Assembly (NCBI RefSeq): GCF_012641435.1
Contig: NZ_JABAIJ010000006.1
Coordinates: 404,036 to 468,035, forward strand
Length of the DNA: 64,000 nucleotides
DNA from: Rhizobium sp. P38BS-XIX
Lineage (GTDB): Bacteria; Pseudomonadota; Alphaproteobacteria; Rhizobiales; Rhizobiaceae
Reading direction: 5' to 3'
The stretch's first letter is position 1, and the number at the start of each line of letters is the position of its first letter. The notes beneath the pieces are model-generated. The model was not told the origin of the DNA. It made no database searches and worked only from the letters and a program-made list of their open reading frames with translations. Both the position numbers and the translations under genes were made by a program. Of the stretch, positions 16,089 to 25,597 are shown piece after piece.

Positions 16089-17333
16089 ATGACGCGCACC
16101 AATAGCTGCATCGACCATTCAGCCACACAGGCAACGAACAATACGATCAAAGAAAGAGCCGCCACACCGCCGCGGCTGACGACCCTCATCCTGCTCTCGG
16201 CATTGGCCGTGCTGCCCGTGAATATGATCCTGCCATCCCTGCCGAAGATATCGGCGGCGTTCCATGCCGATTTCGCCTTGGTCAATCTCTCGGTCGCCGG
16301 CTTTTCCGTCGTCACCGCATTCCTGGAAGCTATCGGCGGCGCGATATCGGATCGGTTCGGCCGCAGGCCTGTGGTGCTGACGGCGCTCGGCATCTTCATC
16401 GTCGCATCGATCGGCTGCGTTTTTGCGCCCGATATCGGCACCTTTCTCGTCTTCCGTTCGATGCAGGCGTGTATCGGGCCGTGCTATTCGGTCGCTCTCG
16501 TCATCATCAAGGAAAATGCCAGTGAGCGCGAGGCGGCCAGCAAGTTCGGCTATCTCGCCATGGGATGGGCGCTCGCCCCCATGGTCGGACCGTTGTTCGG
16601 TGGCTCCCTGGATGAGGTCTTCGGCTGGCAGGCAAGCTTCGTCGTCCTTGCCGGTCTCGGCGTTGCCGCTTTTCTCCTCTCCATGCGCGAGCTCAGAGGA
16701 TCGAAAGCGCCACCCTTCGAAGGGCGGAGGAACTATCTTTCCGCCTATGGGCTGCTGCTTTGCTCGGCGCGGTTCTGGGCGTACACGCTCTGCATGGCCT
16801 GCTCTATGGGCGTTCTCTATGTCTTCCTCGGCGGAGCGCCGCTTACGATAGGCGATGCGCTCGGCGGCTCCAGCGCCCTTCTCGGCTTTTACATGGGCTT
16901 GGTTCCCGCCGGCTTCATTCTCGGCAGCTTTCTGGCGGGGCGCTATGGAGCAAGAGTCCCGCTTGGCACGATCCTCGTCGTTGCCCGACTGCTTACCTGC
17001 ATCGGTCTCGCAATCGGCTTTGCTTTGTCATTGTCGGGAACGACCCAGGTTTTGGCGCTGTTCGGCCCCTGCATCTTCATCGGCATCGGCAATGGCCTGA
17101 CCATGCCAGCGGCCAATAGCGGCGCGATGTCGGTGAGATCCGATCTTGTCGGCACGGCCGCGGGTCTCGCCGCAGCACTTCGAATTGCCGGTGGCGCAGT
17201 CATCGGCTCTATCGGCGGGATATTTCTGGCGCAATCGGCGACGATCCACACGCTCTTCGCCTTGATGCTCGTCTCCGCATTACTTGCGCTCATGACCGCG
17301 GTGTGGGCGGCCATGATCGAGAAGCGGACCTAG
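16089..17333 (+). CDS. MFS multidrug transporter (Bcr/CflA type)
   Basis: The 414-residue protein has twelve predicted helices. The N-terminal half shows the drug:proton antiporter pattern: LPVNMILPSLPKISAAFH, then SDRFGRRPVVLTAL in loop 2-3, and FRSMQACIGPCYSVALVIIKE for motif C. The family exports drugs such as bicyclomycin or chloramphenicol. A polar 28-residue N-terminal tail precedes helix 1, so the true start might be slightly later. A structured RNA element with a terminator lies in its upstream region. Confidence 0.86.
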   Translation: MTRTNSCIDHSATQATNNTIKERAATPPRLTTLILLSALAVLPVNMILPSLPKISAAFHADFALVNLSVAGFSVVTAFLEAIGGAISDRFGRRPVVLTALGIFIVASIGCVFAPDIGTFLVFRSMQACIGPCYSVALVIIKENASEREAASKFGYLAMGWALAPMVGPLFGGSLDEVFGWQASFVVLAGLGVAAFLLSMRELRGSKAPPFEGRRNYLSAYGLLLCSARFWAYTLCMACSMGVLYVFLGGAPLTIGDALGGSSALLGFYMGLVPAGFILGSFLAGRYGARVPLGTILVVARLLTCIGLAIGFALSLSGTTQVLALFGPCIFIGIGNGLTMPAANSGAMSVRSDLVGTAAGLAAALRIAGGAVIGSIGGIFLAQSATIHTLFALMLVSALLALMTAVWAAMIEKRT

Positions 17334-17339
17334 TCGGGC

Positions 17340-17789
17340 CTATCCGATGCGCTTGCTCATGTGCACGAGGAAACCGTCCTTCAACGGCTCCTCACGGTCG
17401 ATCGCATAGCCGTATCTGAGATAGAGCTGCACGTTTTCAGCAAAGCGTTTGTTGGTGTAGAGCCTGAGTTCGCTCAGACCGAGCATGGCCGCGACCTGCT
17501 CAGCATGGGCCAGCAGCGTCTTGCCGATGCCCTGTCCCTGATGCCGTGGCGACACCGCGACATTCTCAATCAGCAGATGATCCTCGCCCGGGACCATCTC
17601 GATCAGGGCCACAAGCTCGCCACCCGTCTCCAGCAGATCGATGCGATGCTTGCGCACCGCCTCGGTATAGTCAGCCATCATCGGCAGCGGCTCACGTCCG
17701 ATCAAAGGCACCCATTTGCCATAGGCTTCGCGCGTCAATGCTCTGATGGCATCGACATCGGCATCGCTCGCCGCTCGCAAGGAAATCAC
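17340..17789 (-). CDS. GNAT family N-acetyltransferase
   Basis: The protein has about 149 residues from a GTG with GGAGGA eight bases upstream; the longer frame from 17843 adds an unsupported tail. The acetyl-CoA site motif A is present (VAVSPRHQGQGIGKTLLAHAE), followed by LRLYTNKRFAENVQLYLRYGY as motif B. The substrate is unknown. It is convergent with the MFS gene, ending seven bases from its stop. Confidence 0.87.
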   Translation of the reverse strand: MISLRAASDADVDAIRALTREAYGKWVPLIGREPLPMMADYTEAVRKHRIDLLETGGELVALIEMVPGEDHLLIENVAVSPRHQGQGIGKTLLAHAEQVAAMLGLSELRLYTNKRFAENVQLYLRYGYAIDREEPLKDGFLVHMSKRIG

Positions 17790-17893
17790 TCCCGTCACTC
17801 CTCCACTTCCATAGTTCCTGACGTCAGTTGCGGCATTCCGCACTGTCGTCGTCGACGGCCGTTACAAGCTAGACCTCTTGTCGATATCATCGT

Positions 17894-18715
17894 TCACGCA
17901 GGCATAATCCGGTAGCCGCCGGAAACCTCCTGCACGCGCCCGAAGCTGGTAATATGGCTGCCGGCGACGATCCAGCCTTCACGAGCGGCATCCTCCAAAA
18001 CGGCCTGTCGCGTTCTGACCGCCAATGCCGGGTCGAGATCATAAGCCACGCCGATCTTCGGATCGCCAGGCTGCAGCGTCCCAAGATGCAAAGCGTCGCC
18101 CCAGAGCAGCAGCGACGTGTCATCGCCACGAATGAGATACCCGGTGTGACCGGGCGTGTGTCCCGGCAGCGGACGCGCCTCGATACCGGGCAGCACCTCG
18201 CCTGTCCCGATCGGCCGTAGGCGAGATCCATAAACCCGCAGCAACTGCTCCGTCACCTTGAAACCACCGCGTCGTGGTTCCGGCATCGCCTCACGCGCAG
18301 CCGCATCGGTGAAATGGGAGAGATCCAGCTCCGGGATGAACACCTCGGCATGCGGAAAATAGGGCGCTTCGTCGTCGAAAAGGCCAAGGGCGTGATCGCC
18401 GTGGGGATGCGTGAGCAGAATGCTCTGGATTTCGCCCGCCGCGATTCCCGCTTCGTGCAACGCCGATCGCACATGACCGAGTTTCGAGCCCCAGGAAGAA
18501 CCTGTCCCCGCATCGACGAGGATCAGACCGGAAGGCCCGCGCAGAAGAAAGCAGTTCACATCAAACTGCAGCGTTGGCTTCCCCCACGCTTCGATCGCCC
18601 GTCGGCGCGCTGCATCGCCATCGGCGTGAATCAAGATCTCCGCCGAAGCCTGGAAGAGCCCGTCGAGCAGCAGGGTAATATCGTATGGTCCGATATGTCG
18701 GGAACGATCGGTCAT
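17894..18715 (-). CDS. Metallo-beta-lactamase-fold hydrolase
   Basis: The 273-residue protein has the zinc motif H103-P-H105-G-D107-H108, the third His in PGHTPGHTGYLI, the bridging Asp in LLWGDALHLG, and a late His (AGSHI). This is the layout of lactonase/glyoxalase-II-like hydrolases. AHL-lactonase-like proteins are one branch, and an AHL-type regulator lies nearby (expR), but nothing here proves that substrate. No signal peptide is seen, so it is cytosolic. Confidence 0.87.
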   Translation of the reverse strand: MTDRSRHIGPYDITLLLDGLFQASAEILIHADGDAARRRAIEAWGKPTLQFDVNCFLLRGPSGLILVDAGTGSSWGSKLGHVRSALHEAGIAAGEIQSILLTHPHGDHALGLFDDEAPYFPHAEVFIPELDLSHFTDAAAREAMPEPRRGGFKVTEQLLRVYGSRLRPIGTGEVLPGIEARPLPGHTPGHTGYLIRGDDTSLLLWGDALHLGTLQPGDPKIGVAYDLDPALAVRTRQAVLEDAAREGWIVAGSHITSFGRVQEVSGGYRIMPA

Positions 18716-18743
18716 GGAACGCGTCCGCTTGAAAAGCTGAATA

Positions 18744-18772
18744 AAAAGGGCCGGATTAAAGCCGGCCCTTTT
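18744..18772 (-). terminator. Terminator of pyc
   Basis: An 11-bp stem (AAAAGGGCCGG / CCGGCCCTTTT) lies 18 bases past the pyc stop. On the minus strand it ends in TTTTTATT. The other strand also has a short T-run. Confidence 0.88.
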
Positions 18773-18789
18773 CGTATCTCTATGGACGT

Positions 18790-21700
18790 TTAGGCGCCGT
18801 AGACGACGAGCAGATCCTTCGCATCGATCTGATCGCCGGCGCGCACCAGCACCTCGGAGATGGTGCCGTCCTTTTCGGCGTGCAGCGCCGTTTCCATCTT
18901 CATGGCTTCGATCGACACGAGCACGTCGCCGGCCTTGATCGCCTGTCCGGACGAAACGAAGACGGTGGAAATGACGCCCGGCATCGGCGCGCCGACATGG
19001 GCGGCGTTGCCGGTTTCGGCCTTGCGGCGAACCGCGCTGCCGGAAGCACCGTGAGCGCGATCCGGCACCTTGATGCGGCGCGGCTGGCCGTTGAGTTCGA
19101 AGAACACGGTCACCATGCCCTTGTCATCGGTTGCCGTCATCGCCTGATTGACGATCACGAGCGTCTTGCCCTTCTCGATTTCGGCAAACAGCTCGTCACC
19201 TTCCTTGAGGCCGTAGAAGTAAGCCGGCGTCGGCAGCACGGAAACCGGACCGTAGGTGTCGGCCGCCAGCGCATAGTCGGTGAAGACCTTCGGATACATC
19301 AGATAGGATGCGAACTCGAAATCGTCGACCTGACGCTCCAGCTTGGTTTCGATCGCCTTGCGCTCGGCATCGAGATCGGCTTCGGCGAGCAGCGAGCCCG
19401 GACGGACGACATAGGGCTTGTCGCCCTTCAGCGCCTTCTTCTGCAGAGCTTCCGGCCATCCGGCCGGCGGCTGGCCGAGATCGCCCTTCAGCATGGAAAC
19501 AACCGAATCCGGGAAAGCGATGTCCTTCGCCGGGTTTTCGACGTCGGCAACCGTGAGATCCTGGCTCACCATCATCAGCGCCATGTCACCGACCACCTTG
19601 GAGGACGGCGTCACCTTGACGATGTCGCCGAACATCTGGTTGGCGTCGGCATAGGCCTGCGCCACCTGGTGCCAGCGGGTCTCAAGACCAAGCGAACGAG
19701 CCTGTTCCTTGAGATTGGTGAACTGACCGCCCGGCATTTCGTGCAGATAGACTTCCGACGCCGGTCCCTTGAGATCGCTTTCGAAGGCGGCGTACTGGTG
19801 ACGCACCGCTTCCCAGTAGAAGGAGATGCGGCGGATCCATTCGGGATCGAGGCCCGGATCGCGCTCGGTGCCCTTCAGCGCTTCGACGATGGAGCCGAGG
19901 CAGGGCTGCGACGTATTGCCGGAGAGCGCATCCATAGCGGCATCGACGGCATCGACGCCGGCATCGACAGCCGCGAGCACGGTCGCCGCTGCAATGCCCG
20001 ACGTGTCATGCGTGTGGAAGTGGATCGGCAGTCCGGTCGCCTCGCGCAACGCCTTGAACAGCACCTTGGCCGCAGCCGGCTTCAGCAAGCCGGCCATGTC
20101 CTTCAGCGCGATAATATGGGCGCCGGCCTTTTCCAGCTCGACGGCGAGATCCGTATAATACTTCAGATCGTATTTCGGGCGTGCGGAGTTGAGAATGTCG
20201 CCCGTATAGCAGATCGCCGCTTCGCAAAGCTTGTTCTCTTCGGCGACGGCATCCATCGACACGCGCATGTTCTCGACCCAGTTCAGGCAGTCGAAAACGC
20301 GGAAGAGATCGACGCCGCCCTTGGCGGCCTGGCGCACGAAGTGCTTCACGACATTATCGGGATAGTTCGTGTAGCCGACGCCGTTGGCGCCGCGCAGCAG
20401 CATCTGCAGCAGGAGGTTCGGCGCGCCCTCGCGGATCAGCGACAGGCGCTCCCAAGGATCTTCCGTCAAGAAGCGCATGGAAACGTCGAACGTCGCACCG
20501 CCCCAGCATTCCAGCGAGAGCAGTTGCGGCAGCGCGCGCGCATAGGTTCCGGCGATGCCGGCGATGTCATAGGTGCGCATGCGCGTCGCCAGCAGCGATT
20601 GATGGCCGTCGCGCATGGTTGTGTCTGTCATCAGAACACGCTTCTCGTTGCGCATCCATTCGGCGAACTTCTGCGGGCCGAGCTTGTCGAGCAACTGCTT
20701 GGTGCCATAAGGAATATTGCTGTCGATGTAGGGCCGTACCGGATCGGCCGCCTTCGACGAGGGTTCCGGGCGACCGCGTGTTTCAGGATGGCCGTTGACC
20801 GTGACGTCGGCAAGATAGGTCAGAAGCTTCGTCGCACGATCCTGGCGCTTGACCTGCTGGAACAGCTCCGGCGTCGTGTCGATGAAACGCGTCGTATAGC
20901 TGTTGTCGCGGAATTTCGGATGCGTGATGATCGCTTCCAGGAAGGTCAGGTTGGTGGCGACGCCGCGGATACGGAATTCGCGCAGAGCGCGGTGCATGCG
21001 CGAAATCGCTTCCTGCGGGTTCGGCGCCCAGGCCGTCACCTTGACCAGCAGCGGATCGTAGTAGCGGGTGATGATCGCGCCCGAATAGGAGGTGCCACCG
21101 TCGAGACGGATGCCGAAGCCCGAAGCCGAGCGATAGGCGGTGATGCGGCCATAATCCGGGATGAAGTTGTGTTCCGGATCTTCCGTCGTCACGCGGCACT
21201 GCAGCGCATGGCCGTTGAGGCGGATGTCCGCCTGCTTCGGAACGCCCGATTCCGGCGTGCCGATGGCAAAGCCGTCGAGAATGTGGATCTGTGCCTTGAC
21301 GATATCGATGCCGGTGACGACCTCCGTCACCGTGTGCTCGACCTGGATGCGCGGATTGACTTCGATAAAGTAGAATTTGCCGGTATCGGCATCCATCAGA
21401 TATTCGACGGTGCCGGCGCCGACATAATTCGTGGCTTCCGCGATCTTCAGCGAATAGGCGGCCAGCTCCTGGCGCTGCGCATCGCTGAGATAAGGCGCCG
21501 GAGCGCGCTCGACGACTTTCTGGTTACGGCGCTGAACTGAACAGTCGCGCTCAAACAGATGCACGACATTGCCATGCGTATCACCGAGGATCTGGCTTTC
21601 GACGTGGCGCGCGCGCTCGACCAGCTTTTCGAGATAGACCTCGTCCTTGCCGAAAGCGGCCTTCGCCTCGCGCTTGGCTTCCGTCACCTCCTTGGCGAGA

Positions 21701-22251
21701 TCGGCCTCGGAGCGAATGACGCGCATACCGCGGCCACCACCGCCCCAGGATGCCTTGAGCATCACCGGGTAGCCGATTTCCTCGGCCATGCGGGCAACTT
21801 CCTTCATATCCTCAGGCAACGGCTCGGTGGCCGGAACGACGGGAACACCGACCGAGACCGCCAGATTGCGCGCGGCAACCTTGTTGCCGAGTTGGCGCAT
21901 CGTATCGGCGCGCGGGCCGATGAAGATGATGCCGGCGGCATCGCAGGCATCCACGAACTCCGGGCTTTCCGACAGGAGGCCGTAACCCGGATGGATGGCA
22001 TCCGCACCCGAAAGCTTGGCGACGCGGATAACTTCCTCGATCGAGAGGTAGCTCTCGATCGGTCCGAGATCGCGGGCGAGATGCGGGCCGCGACCGACCT
22101 GGTAGCTTTCGTCGGCCTTGAACCGATGGAGCGCAAGTTTGTCTTCCTCGGCCCAGATGGCGACCGTTTTTATGCCAAGCTCGTTAGCGGCGCGGAACAC
22201 GCGGATAGCGATTTCGGAACGGTTGGCGACCAGGATCTTGGAAATAGGCAA
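18790..22251 (-). CDS. pyc: Pyruvate carboxylase
   Basis: The 1153-residue enzyme contains all parts of a single-chain pyruvate carboxylase. The biotin carboxylase domain (residues 1-460) starts with ILVANRSEIAIRVFRAA and includes the Gly-rich ATP loop KASWGGGGRGMR. The carboxyltransferase domain (about 540-830) starts at TDTTMRDGHQSLLATRMR and contains HFHTHDTSG. The C-terminal biotinyl domain carries the biotinylated Lys at 1118 in EAMKMET. It makes oxaloacetate from pyruvate for anaplerosis and gluconeogenesis. Gene order pyc-expR-ndvA is as in related rhizobia. Confidence 0.98.
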   Translation of the reverse strand: MPISKILVANRSEIAIRVFRAANELGIKTVAIWAEEDKLALHRFKADESYQVGRGPHLARDLGPIESYLSIEEVIRVAKLSGADAIHPGYGLLSESPEFVDACDAAGIIFIGPRADTMRQLGNKVAARNLAVSVGVPVVPATEPLPEDMKEVARMAEEIGYPVMLKASWGGGGRGMRVIRSEADLAKEVTEAKREAKAAFGKDEVYLEKLVERARHVESQILGDTHGNVVHLFERDCSVQRRNQKVVERAPAPYLSDAQRQELAAYSLKIAEATNYVGAGTVEYLMDADTGKFYFIEVNPRIQVEHTVTEVVTGIDIVKAQIHILDGFAIGTPESGVPKQADIRLNGHALQCRVTTEDPEHNFIPDYGRITAYRSASGFGIRLDGGTSYSGAIITRYYDPLLVKVTAWAPNPQEAISRMHRALREFRIRGVATNLTFLEAIITHPKFRDNSYTTRFIDTTPELFQQVKRQDRATKLLTYLADVTVNGHPETRGRPEPSSKAADPVRPYIDSNIPYGTKQLLDKLGPQKFAEWMRNEKRVLMTDTTMRDGHQSLLATRMRTYDIAGIAGTYARALPQLLSLECWGGATFDVSMRFLTEDPWERLSLIREGAPNLLLQMLLRGANGVGYTNYPDNVVKHFVRQAAKGGVDLFRVFDCLNWVENMRVSMDAVAEENKLCEAAICYTGDILNSARPKYDLKYYTDLAVELEKAGAHIIALKDMAGLLKPAAAKVLFKALREATGLPIHFHTHDTSGIAAATVLAAVDAGVDAVDAAMDALSGNTSQPCLGSIVEALKGTERDPGLDPEWIRRISFYWEAVRHQYAAFESDLKGPASEVYLHEMPGGQFTNLKEQARSLGLETRWHQVAQAYADANQMFGDIVKVTPSSKVVGDMALMMVSQDLTVADVENPAKDIAFPDSVVSMLKGDLGQPPAGWPEALQKKALKGDKPYVVRPGSLLAEADLDAERKAIETKLERQVDDFEFASYLMYPKVFTDYALAADTYGPVSVLPTPAYFYGLKEGDELFAEIEKGKTLVIVNQAMTATDDKGMVTVFFELNGQPRRIKVPDRAHGASGSAVRRKAETGNAAHVGAPMPGVISTVFVSSGQAIKAGDVLVSIEAMKMETALHAEKDGTISEVLVRAGDQIDAKDLLVVYGA

Positions 22252-22367
22252 TGCGCTCTCCTCACGACATCGAAAACGGGCAATGCTGCACCCGCGAAGA
22301 AAATTCTTAACTTCTTGTCACAGGAAGTTCAATTTCCTCATGCTGCCAGAAATCAAAATAGTTGCCG

Positions 22368-23108
22368 CTACGGAATAAGACCGTTTCTGAAAGCGATTGC
22401 GACAATGTGCTGTCGATTTTTGGCGTCGAGCTTGTCCTGAATGCTGTTCATGTACCAATCGACGGTATGATTGGAGATCGCCAGCAGCCGGCTGATCTCG
22501 ATAGAGGTCATGCCGTCGGCCAGGTGGCTCAGCACTTCCATCTCCCGCTTGGTGAGCTTTGCCGCAAGACTGGATCCCTCTTCCAGTGCCTGCGCTTCGT
22601 CGTTCAGCTCCAGCAGCCGCCAGAACGCCTTTCTCGCCACCGCATCGAAAAGCGACAGTTCCGTCGGCGAGAGATCCACAGCCTCTCCGCCGATCGTCAA
22701 ACTGCCGAGCAGGCCGTTGCGGCCGTGGATCGGGAAGATATAGCCGTCGACCAGCCCGTTGGCACGGGCATCCGCCATCATCTGCTCCATCCGCCGGCGC
22801 AGAGGATCGCTCTTCAATGCCGTTACCGCATCGCGCCAGCGGAATGGACGCTGCGCCCGGCTGAGATAGCGGGCGACGGGATCGACAAGCATGTAGCGCT
22901 TGTTTTCATAGGTGACCGGCCAATTTTCCGGCCAGCGGCTGGCAAGCATGAAACTTGAGATCTCGACATTTGGTCGCGGCTGCTTCAGCAGGCCGTAGAA
23001 ATCGAACTTATAGGAGCGAAGCACTTGCTCGAGCTCGGAGACGACACTTTTGGTGGTCTTGCACTCTTCAATGATGACAAGAAGTTGCAATAACGAATGG
23101 ATATTCAC
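22368..23108 (-). CDS. expR: LuxR-family solo quorum-sensing regulator (ExpR-like)
   Basis: The protein has about 246 residues from a GTG with AGGGG upstream; the longer frame from 23255 has no supporting start. The N-terminal AHL-binding domain shows the conserved W, Y, D-P and W pattern (NWPVTYENKRYMLVDP...RPFRW). The C-terminal LuxR helix-turn-helix is LTKREMEVLSHLADGMTSIEISRLLAISNHTVDWYMNSIQDKL. No AHL synthase gene is in the window, so it is a solo regulator here. The position between pyc and ndvA is the one I know for expR of Sinorhizobium meliloti, which controls exopolysaccharide and motility genes. The symbol rests on that synteny and the domain pattern. Confidence 0.82.
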   Translation of the reverse strand: MNIHSLLQLLVIIEECKTTKSVVSELEQVLRSYKFDFYGLLKQPRPNVEISSFMLASRWPENWPVTYENKRYMLVDPVARYLSRAQRPFRWRDAVTALKSDPLRRRMEQMMADARANGLVDGYIFPIHGRNGLLGSLTIGGEAVDLSPTELSLFDAVARKAFWRLLELNDEAQALEEGSSLAAKLTKREMEVLSHLADGMTSIEISRLLAISNHTVDWYMNSIQDKLDAKNRQHIVAIAFRNGLIP

Positions 23109-23478
23109 ATCTACCCCTTGGACCTGGCGGCCCGGATTACTGGCGGACGGACCTTCGATCGATGTCCGTCTGGCCCCACAGCATGCCCCGAAGGCCGGCA
23201 ACATACTCACATGGCCGCAAAATTGAACGCCCTTGGCGAAATTTTTGTCATTCAACTATGAATGGCAATCCTTGCGCGATATGACAACGCGGCGCCAAAG
23301 CCTTACATAAACTGTCACATTTTAGCGGCGGCCGATAGAGAAAGCTTCGCGCTCGCCCGCGCAAGATGCAAAAAATTCCGATGAAAAAACAGCGTTGGAT
23401 TCCGTTAATCGCCGGTTCAGGTAGCAATCTGTAGCATCCGATCATTCCGAGTTTTGTTGATGCACAGAGGTGTCTGAC
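23109..23478. other. Divergent promoter region expR/ndvA
   Basis: The 370 bases between the divergent starts contain no further gene that I can support. An obvious lux-box dyad was not found by eye. The ndvA ribosome-binding site AGAGG lies near 23464-23468. Confidence 0.5.
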
Positions 23479-25248
23479 GTGTCACTGTTCAAAGTCTATG
23501 CAAGAGCCCTGAAGTATCTTGGCGCGTATCGATACCGCGTTTGGATGGTCGTAATTGCCAACATCGCCTTGGCGATGACGACCATCTATGAGCCGGTTCT
23601 GTTCGGCCGCATCTTCGATGCCATTGCCAAGAAAGAGGCCGTGACGCCGACCATGATCCTATGGGCCGGCTTCGCAGTCTTCAGTGCTGTCGCTTTCATC
23701 GTGGTGTCCCGCGAGGCGGATCGCCTTGCGCATGGTCGCCGCGCTTCCCTGCTGACCGAAGCTTTCGGCCGCATCATTTCGATGCCGCTCTCCTGGCATA
23801 GCCAGCGCGGCACCGCGAGTGCGCTGAACACGCTGCTGCGCGCTTGCGAAGCACTGTTCGGCCTGTGGCTCGAATTCATGCGCAATCACCTGACGACCGC
23901 CGTTGCGCTCGTGGTCATGATCCCGACCGCGATTGCCATGGACCTGCGTCTGTCGGGCGTTCTCATCCTGCTTGGCGCCTTCTACTGGGTCATCGGCCGT
24001 CTGGTTATGAGCCGTACGAAGGATGGCCAGACTTCGGTCGAAAGCCATTACAACACGGTTTTCTCGCATGTGAGCGACTCGATCAGCAACGTTTCGGTGC
24101 TGCACAGCTACAACCGCATCGAAGCTGAAACCAAGGCGCTGAAGTCCTTTACCGAACGCCTGCTGCAAGCCCAGTACCCGGTTCTCGACTGGTGGGCACT
24201 TGCCGGCGCGCTGAACCGTACCGCATCCACGGTTGCCATGATGGCCATCCTCATGATCGGTACTGTTCTCGTACAGGACGGCAGCCTCAGCCTTGGCGCA
24301 CTGATCACCTTTATCGCCTTCGCCAACGTGCTGATCGCTCGCCTGGAGCAGCTGCGCAACTTCGCCAACCAGATTTTCGAGGCTCGCGCCAAGCTTGAAG
24401 ACTTCTACACGCTGGAAGATTCCGTCCGCGACCGCGAAGAGCCTGCCGGCCTTGCCGAAATCAAGGACGTCAAGGGCGAGGTTGAATTCCGCAATGTCTC
24501 GTTTGGCTTTGCCAACACCTCGCAGGGTCTGCACGACATCTCCTTCAAGGTGAAGGCCGGTCAGACGGTTGCCATCGTCGGCCCGACCGGCGCCGGCAAG
24601 ACGACGCTCGTCAACCTGCTGCAGCGCGTATTCGACCCGCAGTCCGGTCAGATCCTCGTCGACGGTAACGACATCACCAAGGTGACGCGCCGCTCGCTGC
24701 GCCGCTACATCGCCACCGTCTTCCAGGATGCCGGCCTGCTGAACCGCTCGATCAGCGACAACATCCGCCTCGGCCGCGAAGGTGCGACCCAGGAAGAAAT
24801 GGTCCGCGCCGCTCAGGCCGCCGCCGCCAACGACTTTATCGAAACCCGCGAGAGCGGTTACGAGACCCGTGTCGGCGAGCGTGGCAACAAGCTTTCGGGT
24901 GGTGAACGTCAGCGTATCGCGATCGCTCGCGCTATTTTGAAGGACGCGCCGATCCTTGTCTTAGACGAGGCAACCAGCGCGCTCGACGTCGAAACGGAAA
25001 ACCGGGTCAAGGCGGCTATCGACAATCTGCGTCAGAACCGCACGACCTTCATTATCGCCCACCGCCTGTCGACGGTTCGCGAAGCCGATATCGTTCTCTT
25101 CCTCGACAATGGTCGCGTCATCGAGAACGGCAGCTTCAGCGAACTCAGCCAGAGCAACGGCCGCTTCGCCGCCCTGCTCCGCGCCAGCGGCATCCTGACG
25201 GACGAAGAAGTCCGCAAGGCACATGCAACGGAAAACGAAGCCGCCTGA
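23479..25248 (+). CDS. ndvA: Cyclic beta-(1,2)-glucan exporter (ABC ATPase/permease) NdvA
   Basis: The protein has about 589 residues. Six transmembrane helices lie in the first 320, followed by a nucleotide-binding domain with GPTGAGKTT, signature LSGGERQRIAIARA and Walker B ILVLDEATS. The N-terminus MSLFKVYARALKYLGAY matches the NdvA/ChvA family, which favours the GTG at 23479 over the GTG at 23470. It also gives AGAGG a proper spacing. The family moves cyclic beta-1,2-glucan from cytoplasm to periplasm and is needed for osmotic adaptation and host infection. Confidence 0.95.
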   Translation: MSLFKVYARALKYLGAYRYRVWMVVIANIALAMTTIYEPVLFGRIFDAIAKKEAVTPTMILWAGFAVFSAVAFIVVSREADRLAHGRRASLLTEAFGRIISMPLSWHSQRGTASALNTLLRACEALFGLWLEFMRNHLTTAVALVVMIPTAIAMDLRLSGVLILLGAFYWVIGRLVMSRTKDGQTSVESHYNTVFSHVSDSISNVSVLHSYNRIEAETKALKSFTERLLQAQYPVLDWWALAGALNRTASTVAMMAILMIGTVLVQDGSLSLGALITFIAFANVLIARLEQLRNFANQIFEARAKLEDFYTLEDSVRDREEPAGLAEIKDVKGEVEFRNVSFGFANTSQGLHDISFKVKAGQTVAIVGPTGAGKTTLVNLLQRVFDPQSGQILVDGNDITKVTRRSLRRYIATVFQDAGLLNRSISDNIRLGREGATQEEMVRAAQAAAANDFIETRESGYETRVGERGNKLSGGERQRIAIARAILKDAPILVLDEATSALDVETENRVKAAIDNLRQNRTTFIIAHRLSTVREADIVLFLDNGRVIENGSFSELSQSNGRFAALLRASGILTDEEVRKAHATENEAA

Positions 25249-25271
25249 TCTTCGCAAGGGGCCCAAGATCG

Positions 25272-25304
25272 AAGCCGGGAGAGCACCGCTCTCCCGGCTT
25301 TTTT
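25272..25304 (+). terminator. Terminator of ndvA
   Basis: A 13-bp perfect stem (AAGCCGGGAGAGC / GCTCTCCCGGCTT) has a 3-base loop, followed by T-rich sequence, 23 bases past the ndvA stop. Confidence 0.93.
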
Positions 25305-25495
25305 ATTGCGCGGCCGATGGCTGAACGGATGGCGCTGCCAGCGAGACACGATGCCGGGTTCGATATCTGCCCCCTAAAACCCAACCGTCTCCTGGTTGAA
25401 ATAGCGCTCTCTCCCCGCAGGCGAAGAGAAGGTTGAGTTGAGGGGTATCGCCTGTGAAAAGCTGCGCGAAGCAGACGCTGCCCATCAAGCACGAA

Positions 25496-25523
25496 AAAGG
25501 CCCGGCGGGAAAACCGGGCCTTT
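25496..25523 (-). terminator. Terminator of ropA
   Basis: A 10-bp stem (AAAGGCCCGG / CCGGGCCTTT) reads into TTTTTCG on the minus strand, about 75 bases past the porin stop codon. Confidence 0.82.
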
Positions 25524-25597
25524 CCGTTTTCTGATCGGAGGTCAATACGGTCGGACGCTACCAGGAGTTAGCATCGGCGCCCGACCGGAGTTGAGGA

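Noticed and set aside
18880..21540. 886-codon plus-strand open frame
   Set aside because: It is the antisense shadow of pyc, His/Arg-rich and without domain likeness.
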